A stretch of DNA of 64,000 bases from Burkholderiales bacterium. GTDB taxonomy: Bacteria; Pseudomonadota; Gammaproteobacteria; Burkholderiales; SG8-39. Each line of letters opens with the position of its first letter. Position 1 is the first letter of the stretch. Location of the stretch: assembly GCA_027493935.1 (NCBI GenBank), contig JAOSJV010000011.1:401076-465075 (forward strand), given 5' to 3'. Below the pieces are notes generated by a model that saw nothing but the letters and a program-made list of their open reading frames with translations, was not told the origin of the DNA and did no database searches. This document shows, piece by piece, positions 54,881-64,000 of the stretch. Position numbers and translations under genes: made by a program.

Positions 54881-56787
54881 ATGCGGTTTCCGAATCCCTT
54901 TGACGTGATCGTCGTCGGTGGCGGGCATGCCGGCACCGAGGCTGCGCTTGCGGCCGCTCGGTGCGGCTGCGAGACCCTGCTCTTGACTCATAGCATCGAA
55001 ACGCTGGGACAGATGTCGTGCAATCCCTCGATCGGTGGCATCGGCAAAGGGCATCTGGTCAAGGAGGTGGACGCGCTGGGCGGTGCGATGGCGCTTGCAA
55101 CCGACGACGCGGGCATCCAGTTCCGGACGCTGAACGCCTCGCGAGGGCACGCCGTGCGGGCGACGCGCGCCCAGGCCGATCGGGTGCTCTACAGGCAAGC
55201 AATCCGGAGCCGGATCGAACAGCAGGCTCATCTGACCGTCTTTCAGCAAGCCGTCGACGATCTCGAACTGGCAGGAGACCGGGTGACGGGCGTTGTAACC
55301 CAGCTCGGGATCCGCTTCTCCGGGCGCGCGGTCGTACTCACGACGGGTACGTTCCTGGGGGGTTGATTCACGTCGGTCTGGACCGTTACCACGCCGGTCG
55401 GGCCGGCGATCCGCCCTCGATCCACCTCGCGGCGCGCTTGCGCGAGCTCAAGCTGCCGGTCGGTAGGCTCAAGACGGGGACCCCGCCGCGAATCGACGGG
55501 CGCACGATCGATTTTTCGGTGATGACGGAGCAGCCTGGCGACACGCCTGAGCCGGTGTTTTCGTTCATCGGCCGACGGGAGATGCATCCGGCGCAGAGAC
55601 CGTGCTGGATTACCCACACCAATGAACGCACGCACGAGATCATCCGGCGCGGCCTGGATCGATCGCCGATGTTCACTGGGCGGATCGAAGGGGTAGGACC
55701 CCGATATTGCCCGTCGATCGAGGACAAGATCCACCGCTTCGCGGGTAAACCCAGCCATCAGATCTTTCTCGAACCGGAAGGGCTGACGACGCTCGAGTAC
55801 TACCCCAACGGCATCTCGACCAGCCTGCCGTTCGATGTCCAGCTTGATCTGGTCCGTTCGATCAAGGGGTTAGAAAACGCGCATCTTCTGCGCCCGGGCT
55901 ATGCGATCGAGTACGACTACTTTGATCCCCGAGGATTGAGGGGGTCACTGGAAACGAAAGCGATCGCCGGGCTGTTTCTTGCGGGCCAGATCAACGGGAC
56001 GACAGGCTACGAGGAAGCCGCCGCGCAGGGATTGCTTGCCGGGATCAACGCCGCACGGGCAGTCAAGAACCTCGAGGTCTGGTGCCCCCGGCGTGACGAG
56101 GCCTATCTCGGCGTGCTGGTCGACGACCTCATCACACGCGGGGTCAGCGAGCCGTACCGGATGTTCACCAGCCGCGCCGAATACCGTCTGATGCTGCGCG
56201 AGGACAACGCGGATCTGCGTCTCACTGAGATCGGACGTCGACTCGGGGTCGTGGATGATGCGCGCTGGGACGCATTCAATCGCAAGCGCGATGCGATCGC
56301 GCGTGAGCAGGAGCGCTTGCGGTCGCTCTCGCTGGGTCCGAGAACCGTGGCCGAGGACGCAGCGCGACGGGTCTTCGGTCAACCCCTGGAGCGGGAGTAC
56401 TCGGCGCTTGATCTGCTTCGGCGCCCGGACGTTGCGTACCCGTTGCTTGCGTCGCTGCCCGCGGTAGGCTCGCGCGTCGACGATCCAGCCGTAACCGAGC
56501 AGGTGGAAATTCAGGCGAAATATCAAGGGTATATCGCTCGGCAACGCGATGAGGTCGCACGTCATGAAGGCCTGGAGGACGTGAGCCTGCCCGCGGATCT
56601 TGATTACGGACGGGTGCGGGGGCTCTCCATCGAAGTGCAGCAAAAGCTGCAGCAATCGAGGCCGGAAACGATCGGTCAGGCTTCCCGAATTTCCGGGGTC
56701 ACGCCCGCAGCGATCTCGCTCCTGCTCGTTCACTTGAAGCGCGCGAAGGGGAGGGTGCCGTCATCCCAGCAGCGCTCCACAGCCTGA
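54881..56787 (+). CDS. mnmG: tRNA uridine-5-carboxymethylaminomethyl modification enzyme MnmG; one indel
   Basis: With one correction the protein is 635 residues. It has the FAD motif [58 protein letters not shown] and the C-terminal helical domain. It works with MnmE on tRNA wobble uridine. The frame breaks at the G6 run 55357-55362, where a stop appears after TGTFLGG; one added G restores [18 protein letters not shown] chose the ATG at 54881; an in-frame GTG at 54875 is possible. Confidence 0.95.
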
Positions 56788-56795
56788 GCCCCGCA

Positions 56796-57413
56796 GTGGT
56801 CCTCGACGCAGGACTCGAGACACTATGCCTGAATCTGCACGGCATACAGCGAGAGCGATTGCTTACATACTTAGATCTGCTCGCCAAGTGGAACCGGGTG
56901 TACAACCTCACGGCGGTGCGTGACCGCCAGCACATGATTACCCAGCACCTGCTCGATTCACTGGCGGTCGTCCCGCACCTTGCGGGCGCCACGCTGCTCG
57001 ACGTCGGCAGCGGTGCGGGTCTGCCCGGCATCCCGATCGCGATTGCAGGGCCTGAGCGTTCCGTGGCGTTGCTCGAGTGCAATCAGAAGAAGGCGGCGTT
57101 CCTGCAGCAAGCCGTCGCCGAGCTCGGCCTCGCCAATGCACGTGTGTGCCGTGAGCGGATCGAAACCTGGCACACCGCGTCTCGTTTCGACGTAATCGTT
57201 TCCCGCGCATTCGCCGATCTTGCGACGTTCGTCGCCGCAGCCGGCCGCCTTCTCGCCCCCGGGGGGCTTCTTGCTGCCATGAAGGGGACCTATCCCCAGG
57301 CCGAGCTCGCGCGGCTGCCCGACGGATTCCGCACGCGCCGCGTGCGGCAACTCGCGGTGCCCGGGCTCGACGCTGCGCGGCATCTCGTACTCGTGGAGCG
57401 GCTGGCGCCATGA
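56796..57413 (+). CDS. rsmG: 16S rRNA m7G527 methyltransferase
   Basis: The protein is 205 residues with LLAKWNRVYNLTAVRDRQHMITQHLLDSLAV and the SAM motif LLDVGSGAGLPGIPIAI (about residue 66). It methylates G527 of 16S rRNA. The GTG at 56796 is the only start near the family N-terminus and lies 8 bp after the mnmG stop. It overlaps parA by 4 bp (ATGA), showing operon structure. Confidence 0.93.
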   Translation: MVLDAGLETLCLNLHGIQRERLLTYLDLLAKWNRVYNLTAVRDRQHMITQHLLDSLAVVPHLAGATLLDVGSGAGLPGIPIAIAGPERSVALLECNQKKAAFLQQAVAELGLANARVCRERIETWHTASRFDVIVSRAFADLATFVAAAGRLLAPGGLLAAMKGTYPQAELARLPDGFRTRRVRQLAVPGLDAARHLVLVERLAP

Positions 57414-58192
57414 CACGCATTATCGCAATCGCAAACCAGAAGGGCGGTGTCGGGAAGACCACCACCGCCGTGAATCTCGCCGCCGGACTCGCGCGGTCCG
57501 GACGCCGTGTTCTGCTTGCCGATCTCGATCCGCAAGGCAACGCGACCATGGGCAGCGGCATCGACAAGCGCGCGCTCAGATTCACCGTCTATCACGTGCT
57601 GCTCGGCCTGAGCGCGGTGCAGAACGTGCGCATGCGCGCGGACGGCGGGACTTACGACGTGCTGCCCGCGAACCGGGATCTGGCGGGCGCCGAGGTCGAG
57701 ATGGTCGACCTCGAGAACCGCGAGACGCGGCTGAAGAGCGCGCTGGCACCGGTCGCCGCCGAGTACGATCTCATCCTGCTCGACTGTCCGCCGGCGCTGA
57801 ATCTGCTCACGGTGAACGGCCTTGTGGCCGCCGAGTCGGTGATCATCCCGATGCAGTGCGAGTACTACGCGCTCGAGGGGCTCACCGACCTGATCAACAC
57901 GATCAAGAAGGTGCGCGCCCATCTGAATCCGCGCATCCAGATCGATGGATTGCTGCGCACCATGTTCGATCCGCGCAACACGCTCGCGCAACAAGTGTCC
58001 GCGGACCTGCAGCAGCACTTCGGCGACAAAGTGTACGAGACGATCATCCCGCGCAACATCCGCCTCGCGGAGGCACCGAGCTACGGCAAGCCGTCGATCG
58101 AGTTCGACCCGGCCTGCAAGGGATCGCAGGCGTATCTCGCGCTGGCCGAGGAGCTGCTCTGCCGGGAGGCCGCGACGCACGCCGCGGCATGA
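57410..58192 (+). CDS. parA: Chromosome partitioning ATPase ParA (Soj)
   Basis: The protein is 260 residues. The deviant Walker A is IANQKGGVGKTTTAVNLAA at the N-terminus, followed by LLADLDPQGNATMGSG and LILLDCPPALNLLTVNG. There is no N-terminal helix-turn-helix, so it is the chromosomal type Ib-like form. It drives origin segregation together with ParB and the parS sites 3 kb upstream. Confidence 0.96.
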   Translation: MTRIIAIANQKGGVGKTTTAVNLAAGLARSGRRVLLADLDPQGNATMGSGIDKRALRFTVYHVLLGLSAVQNVRMRADGGTYDVLPANRDLAGAEVEMVDLENRETRLKSALAPVAAEYDLILLDCPPALNLLTVNGLVAAESVIIPMQCEYYALEGLTDLINTIKKVRAHLNPRIQIDGLLRTMFDPRNTLAQQVSADLQQHFGDKVYETIIPRNIRLAEAPSYGKPSIEFDPACKGSQAYLALAEELLCREAATHAAA

Positions 58193-58206
58193 AAGGGGGA
58201 CGCGCG

Positions 58207-59058
58207 ATGATCAAGGCGAAGGGGCTGGGTCGAGGGCTCGACGCCCTGCTCAAGAACGACGAGGGCGTTGCGGCGCGCGAATCGCTCGCGACTGCGCCAG
58301 TGGAGAACCTCCGGCCGGGCCGGTACCAGCCGCGCACGCGTATGGACGAGGCGTCCCTGAACGAGCTCGCCGAATCGATCCGGCGCCAGGGCCTGATGCA
58401 ACCGATCCTGGTCCGCAGCGTCGGTCCGGAACGCTACGAAATCATCGCCGGGGAGCGCCGATGGCGCGCCGCGCGCATCGCCGGGCTCGCTGAGGTGCCC
58501 GTCGTCGTGCGCGATGTCCCCGATCAGGCGGCACTCGCGATGGCCCTCATCGAGAATATCCAGCGCGAGAACCTCAATCCGCTCGAAGAGGCGACAGGAA
58601 TTCAGCGGCTGATCGACGAATTCAAGCTCACGCACCAGGAGGCGGCGGACGCGGTCGGTCGGTCGCGTGCAGGCACCACGAACCTGCTGCGCCTGTTGAA
58701 TCTCCAGCGGTCGGTGCAGCAGCTGCTCATGGACTCGCGCATCGAGATGGGACACGCACGCGCGCTGCTTGCGATCGAGGGCCCGCAGCAAACCGAGGTC
58801 GCACGCCGCGTCGCGGACCGGGGGCTGTCGGTGCGCGAGACCGAGGCACTCGTACAGAGCGTCTTGCATCCCGCGCCCAGAGGCCGCGCGGCACGTGTGC
58901 GCGCAAGCCGCGACACCGAGCGGCTGCAGGAGGAGATCGCCGAGCGGCTCGGCACCTCGGTCGCGATCCGGGCGGGGAGGAAGGGGACCGGCAAATTGGT
59001 GATCGGCTACATGAATCATGCGCACCTGGACGAGCTGCTTGCGAAGCTCACGCGCTGA
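58207..59058 (+). CDS. parB: Chromosome partitioning protein ParB (Spo0J)
   Basis: The protein is 283 residues with the CTP-binding box GERRWRAARIAGL (about 80), ENIQRENLNPLEEA, and the helix-turn-helix LTHQEAADAVGRSRAGTTNLLRLLNL that reads parS. The start at 58207 has a GGGGG stretch 6-10 bp upstream; an ATG at 58189 overlapping the parA stop would add six residues. It loads at parS and slides as a clamp. Confidence 0.96.
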   Translation: MIKAKGLGRGLDALLKNDEGVAARESLATAPVENLRPGRYQPRTRMDEASLNELAESIRRQGLMQPILVRSVGPERYEIIAGERRWRAARIAGLAEVPVVVRDVPDQAALAMALIENIQRENLNPLEEATGIQRLIDEFKLTHQEAADAVGRSRAGTTNLLRLLNLQRSVQQLLMDSRIEMGHARALLAIEGPQQTEVARRVADRGLSVRETEALVQSVLHPAPRGRAARVRASRDTERLQEEIAERLGTSVAIRAGRKGTGKLVIGYMNHAHLDELLAKLTR

Positions 59059-59263
59059 TCCGAACACTCCACGCTGCGGTGCAACGCGCCGAGGAACCCT
59101 GACTCGCTGTCGGCGTCATAATAAGATCGAGAGGTGGCGTGTACTGTGCCCGCTCCGAGCCCGGCTGGGGCTCGACCCGGCCGCAGAATGGTCGAGAATG
59201 ATCTCAGCGGCTCGGACATCGGTTCGCAGCGGGTGGCCAGTGCCGTGTTGCCGGGGGGCGGGT

Positions 59264-59977
59264 ATGAACGTGCGTGAGAATGCGCTGGGCGTCCTCATCG
59301 TCGCGCTCGGAACCAGCGCTCCGGTGCTGGCGCAGGGCGAGCCTGCTGCCGCACTCGGCGCCGGCCTGAGCCTGCGCGCGGCGAAGCAACCATCGCCCGA
59401 CGGCACCCATGTCCCGGCGCCCCTGATCCCGAGCCCTCGTGAGTGGTGGAGCTTGGCTGGCGCGCAGCGGAGCCTCGATTTCGGTATCGGATTGATGCCG
59501 CGCCTGGGCTTGCGGCACGCGGGCCACACCTTTCGACCGATGCGCCTGTGGACGTCGGCCCGAGCCTGCGGTGGCGATCGGCGGCCGGGACCCTGATCGC
59601 GAGCTACGGAGTCGATCCGACGGGCATCTCGCGCGCCGAGAGCGTGCAGCTGAGTTTCAGCCGCCCGATCATCTCGGAACAGGGTTTCCGGATGCTGGCA
59701 TTCGTTGGCGCGCGCTGGCAGAGCGGGCGTGGCGACCGGACGATTTCCGAGGCAGGCGAGCGCTGGCGTCAGCCGGTCGGAGGCGCGGCCGCTGTACTCG
59801 TCCGGTGCCGCGACCAACGTTGGATTCGGTCTGGACAGCTATTATCAGGTGACCAAGTCGAGCGCCATCATGGTCGGCGCCAGCGGCTTGCGACTGGGCG
59901 GCGCGCCGGCCGACGGGGCGCTCTACACGAACCGGTGGCAAGCCATCCTGTATGGCGGGTATGCCATCCGTTTCTGA
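59264..59977 (+). CDS. MipA/OmpV-like outer-membrane protein; two indels
   Basis: The N-terminus MNVRENALGVLIVALGTSAPVLAQ looks like a signal peptide. With an indel at about 59440 and another at about 59757, the pieces give a roughly 237-residue protein with DVGPSLRWRSAAGTLIASYGVDP and an ILYGGYAIRF ending, beta-strand-like patterns and an aromatic C-terminal residue. The assignment to MipA/OmpV is by overall pattern and is tentative. The outer membrane is the likely location. It has a GGGGCGGGT sequence just before the ATG. Confidence 0.5.
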
Positions 59978-59996
59978 TGCCGGGACCTGAATCCGT

Positions 59997-60951
59997 TCAC
60001 GAACTTCGCAGGATCTCGGCGAGCACCCGGGTCCACGCCGCCGCGAGATTGCCAAGGTCGTAGCCGCCGCCGCCGAAGATCATCATCCGGCCCTCGGCGA
60101 CGTCATTGGCCAGTCGCGCGAGGTCTCTCGCCACGCGGCCGTGGGCGGCGGGCGTCAACCGAAGATCGGCAAGCGGGTCGCCGGCAAGGCTGTCCGCGCC
60201 GCACTGCAAGATGACGATCTGCGGGGCGCTGCGCTCCAGGTGCGCCAGTCCCTGCTCCCACGCCGCATGGAATTCGCGGTCGCCGGCGCCGGGTTCGAGC
60301 GGAAGATTGAGCTTCGCGCCGGCCCCAGCCCCTTTGCCAGACTCCCGAGCGTCGCCGGTGCCCGGGTACAGGAAGCGCCCGCTCTCGTGAATATCGACGA
60401 GAATCACCGAAGGGTCGGCCTCATACGCGTAGAACACTCCGTCGCCGTGGTGCACGTCGATATCGACATACGCGATCCGCTCGATGCCGAATCGCGACCG
60501 CAGGGTATCGATCACCACGCCCAGATCGTTGAAGACGCAGAATCCAGCGGCGTTGCCCCGGCGGGCATGGTGCAGCCCGCCAATCGGTTGAAAGGTCTTT
60601 GACGCGGCACCGGCCATAACTCGCTCGAGCGCATCGATCGCCGTTCCGGCGACGGCGGCGCCTGCTTCGAACACCCCCGGGAAGGCCGGGGGTATCGCCG
60701 TAGTCGAGATAGCCGTCGCCCACGCTCGAGCGCAGCTCTACCCAGGCAACGTGCGCATCGGTGTGGAATCGGGTGAGCTCCTCGCGTGACGCCAGCCGCG
60801 GCGCCTGCACCGCGACCCGTCGATGCAACCCCTGGCGCTCGGCTTCGGCCCAGAACGCCGCTTGCCGGTCTACCCCGAGCGGATGTCCCGCGGGAAACCC
60901 GTAGCGGGCCAGTGCCTCACCCACGTAGACCACTACGTCGTCGCTCGCCAC
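59997..60951 (-). CDS. Histone deacetylase/AcuC-family protein; one indel
   Basis: With one correction the protein is about 317 residues. Zinc-hydrolase motifs are GGLHHARRGNAAGFCVFND (paired His), AYVDIDVHHGDGV (zinc Asp and His) and LQCGADSLAGDPL (zinc Asp). Bacterial members deacetylate acetylpolyamines or acetyl-CoA synthetase or other proteins. The frame breaks at the CC at 60686-60687; one base removed restores YGDTPAFPGVFEAGAAVAG. It is convergent with the MipA-like gene. Confidence 0.85.
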
Positions 60952-61093
60952 CCCGGTTCCGCCGGTGAGTTGCCGTCGGTCGCCATCGTCCCCCTTCAGC
61001 GGGAACGTTCAAGCGCGCAGTACGCCTCACCCCCGCGAGTCCCGCGGGCGGCGGGGAGTCGGTGCACAATGGTGCTTTCGGAGAATTGTCCGA

Positions 61094-61962
61094 ATGATCC
61101 TCGCCCGATTCGACGAAGATCGCCTCGGCCTGGTTCGCGGAGACGAAGTGCGCGACGTCACCGCGGCCCTGGACGCGCTCCCGACAAGCCGCTGGCCGCA
61201 TCCGCCCGGTGATCCGCTGATCCTGCATCTGGACGCGGTGATGGCGCGCGTGCGCTCGCTCGAGGCTGCTGCAGCGAGCAAGCCGCTCGCGCGGGTGCGC
61301 CTGCGCTCGCCCGTTGCAAACCCCACCAAGATCATCGGCGCGCCGATCAACTACCAGGCGCACATCGAGGAGTCGAAGGCCGACCCGGGCATCGCCCATG
61401 GCCGCGACATCAAGACGATCGGCGACTGGGGGCTGTTCTTGAAGGCGGCGAGTTCGCTGATCGGCCCGGACGAGCCGATCCGGCTGCGTTTCCCCGAGCG
61501 GCGCAACGATCACGAAGTCGAGCTCGCGCTCGTGATCGGAAAGCGCGGCACGCGCATCCCTCGGGCGCGCGCGCTCGAGCACGTGTGCGGCTACGCGATC
61601 GGCCTCGACATGACCGTGCGCGGTTCCGAGCTGCCGAGCTTTCGCAAATCGATCGACACCTACAGCGTGCTCGGACCCTGGCTGGTGACGGCTGACGAGA
61701 TCCAGGACCCGAACGGCCTCGGTCTGCGGCTCGCGGTGAACGGCCAGATCCGCCAGCATTCCAACACGCGCCAGCTCGTCTACGACTGCCAGCGGCTGAT
61801 CGAGTACGCCTCGGCGTTCTACACGCTCTACCCCGGCGACATCATCATGACGGGGACGCCCGCCGGCGTCGGCCCCGTGCAGCCGGGGACCGCATCACGG
61901 CCGAGATCGAGCGTATTGGACGGCTCGAAATGCGCGTGGTACTCGACGACGAGGCGCACTGA
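61094..61962 (+). CDS. Fumarylacetoacetate hydrolase (FAH) family protein; one indel
   Basis: With one correction the protein is 289 residues. FAH features are KIIGAPINYQAHIEES (about 77), RNDHEVELALVIGKRG with metal-binding Glu residues (about 136) and the C-terminal LYPGDIIMTGTPAGVGPV. The frame changes at the G4 run 61885-61888; one added base gives GDRITAEIERIGRLEMRVVLDDEAH and a stop at 61960-61962. Members hydrolyse C-C bonds of 2,4-dioxo compounds or isomerise them; the substrate is unknown, and it may act in an aromatic pathway. Confidence 0.87.
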
Positions 61963-62045
61963 GCAGGGGGCGCCGCGGACTCGGACGGCCGATCCGCTCC
62001 GTACTGGATCCGCCTCAACGCCGCGTGACCGGGCCAGCCATAAGT

Positions 62046-62075
62046 TTGACGCACTGCGCCACGAGCAATTAGAAT
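62046..62075 (+). promoter_or_regulatory. atp operon promoter
   Basis: TTGACG at 62046-62051 and TAGAAT at 62070-62075 with an 18-bp spacer lie about 30 bp upstream of atpI. Both hexamers match sigma-70 at five of six positions. Confidence 0.6.
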
Positions 62076-62105
62076 CTCGTGGTTTTGCGCAGCGGGGGTC
62101 CGCGC

Positions 62106-62455
62106 GTGGGCGACAAGATCCGCCGGATCATCGGGCTGCAGGTGCTCATCAGCGTCGTGATCTCCCTGCCGCTCCTCGCGTTGTACGGGGCAACTGTCGG
62201 CCTGTCGGCGTTCGTCGGCGGCGCGATCGGGTTCTCGACGAGCCTGGTCTACGCCTGGGCGATGTCCGCTCCCCCGGGAGTGACCCGAAGGTCCTGATGC
62301 GCGCACACTGGCGGGCCGAGTTCCTCAAACTCGGTTTGACGGTGCTGTTGTTCGCGGGAGTGCTCGTGCTGTGGAAGGACGTCGCAGCCCTCCCGCTGCT
62401 GTTGACGTTCATCGCCACCCTGTTCGCGTTCTGGGCGGCGCTGCTGATGAAGTAG
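62106..62455 (+). CDS. atpI: ATP synthase subunit I (AtpI); one indel
   Basis: With one correction the protein is about 116 residues with four membrane helices (LQVLISVVISLPLLALY; LSAFVGGAIGFSTSLVYAWAM; LGLTVLLFAGVLVL; LPLLLTFIATLFAFWAALL). AtpI helps assemble the c-ring and is usually first in the atp operon. The frame changes at the GGG at 62276-62278; one added G restores APPGSDPKVLMRAHWRAEFLK. The start is GTG at 62106. Confidence 0.85.
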
Positions 62456-62488
62456 GCGAGGCGCGTCCTCGCAACGGAACGGGATTGA

Positions 62489-63619
<1,131 letters not shown>

Positions 63620-63656
63620 TCGCCCATCTTCTCGAATCGCCTCGCGGGAGGCCGCA

Positions 63657-64000
63657 GTGAACATCAACGCAACGCTTATCGGCCAGGTCATCTGGTTCGC
63701 CTTCTTCATTTGGTTCGTGATGAAGCTGGTCTGGCCGTACTTCCAGCGCATCATCGCCGAGCGCCAGAAGAACATCGCCGACGGCCTCGCCGCCGCCGAG
63801 CGCGGGCGCCAGGAGCTCGAGACCGCCGACAAGCGCGCGCAGGAGTCGCTCGCCGAAGCGCGCAGCCGCGCGGCCGAGATCATCTCGCATGCCGAGAAGC
63901 GCGCCGCTGAGATCGTCGAGGAGGCGAAGAATGCGGCGAAGGCCGAGGGCGAGCGGCTGATCGCCGGCGCCAAGGCCGAGGTCGAGCAGCAGGCCACGCG
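63657..64000 (+). CDS. atpF: ATP synthase F0 subunit b, partial
   Basis: The start is GTG at 63657 with a GGGAGG site. The visible part has one N-terminal membrane helix ([23 protein letters not shown]) and then a long charged helix (about 90 residues, rich in Ala, Glu, Lys and Arg), the dimeric stator stalk. The window ends before the C-terminus. Confidence 0.94.
   Translation, partial: MNINATLIGQVIWFAFFIWFVMKLVWPYFQRIIAERQKNIADGLAAAERGRQELETADKRAQESLAEARSRAAEIISHAEKRAAEIVEEAKNAAKAEGERLIAGAKAEVEQQAT

Overview
The window is a GC-rich bacterial chromosome segment (GC dominates nearly every codon third position) that carries the replication-origin neighbourhood. The gene order gyrB-dnaN-dnaA / rpmH-rnpA-yidD-yidC-mnmE, then mnmG-rsmG-parA-parB and the atp operon, together with ntrX-ntrY-rsmB-htpX-fmt-def / LysM-dprA-smg-topB and trkA-trkH, is typical of Betaproteobacteria. 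I infer a Burkholderiales-like or related deep-branching betaproteobacterium; no 16S gene is present to confirm it.

Layout. (1) 1-10131 is a catabolic island: a semialdehyde dehydrogenase, an ACMSD-type amidohydrolase, an AprA-like flavoprotein with a two-cluster ferredoxin, a 2-oxopentenoate-hydratase-family enzyme, then an operon of BadH-like dehydrogenase, unusual crotonase, acyl-CoA dehydrogenase and TetR regulator, and a second canonical enoyl-CoA hydratase. Two copies of an 18-bp palindrome (TGAATGA-N4-TCATTCA) lie at the hydratase/dehydrogenase divergent promoter and before the second hydratase, and they suggest one TetR regulon. (2) 10307-14863 holds a FecR-like exported protein with a repetitive Thr/Pro tail, a MarR regulator, two exporters or importers (MFS, DMT) and a rhodanese. 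(3) 14963-20062 holds metH behind a structured leader with an intrinsic terminator, a RidA-family protein and a CbiM-like cobalt-uptake permease. (4) 20184-38174 holds K+ uptake (trkH, trkA), the NtrYX two-component system, translation and envelope housekeeping genes, dprA, smg, topB, a small kinase-like protein and an ICMT-type methyltransferase. (5) 38338-47609 is the origin cluster. (6) 47788-54748 holds PEP carboxykinase, a class III aminotransferase and a TAXI/TRAP transporter. (7) 54793-64000 holds two parS sites, mnmG, rsmG, parA, parB, an insertion of MipA-like, deacetylase-like and FAH-family genes, and the start of the ATP synthase operon.

A dominant artefact-like feature is about two dozen single-base indels, many in G or C homopolymers, that split genes which cannot all be defective (dnaA, gyrB twice, yidC, mnmG, mnmE, atpI, topB, dprA and others). 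I treat these as probable sequence errors, annotate the full gene span, and give the indel position in each entry. No rRNA, tRNA, CRISPR array, transposase or prophage was recognised.
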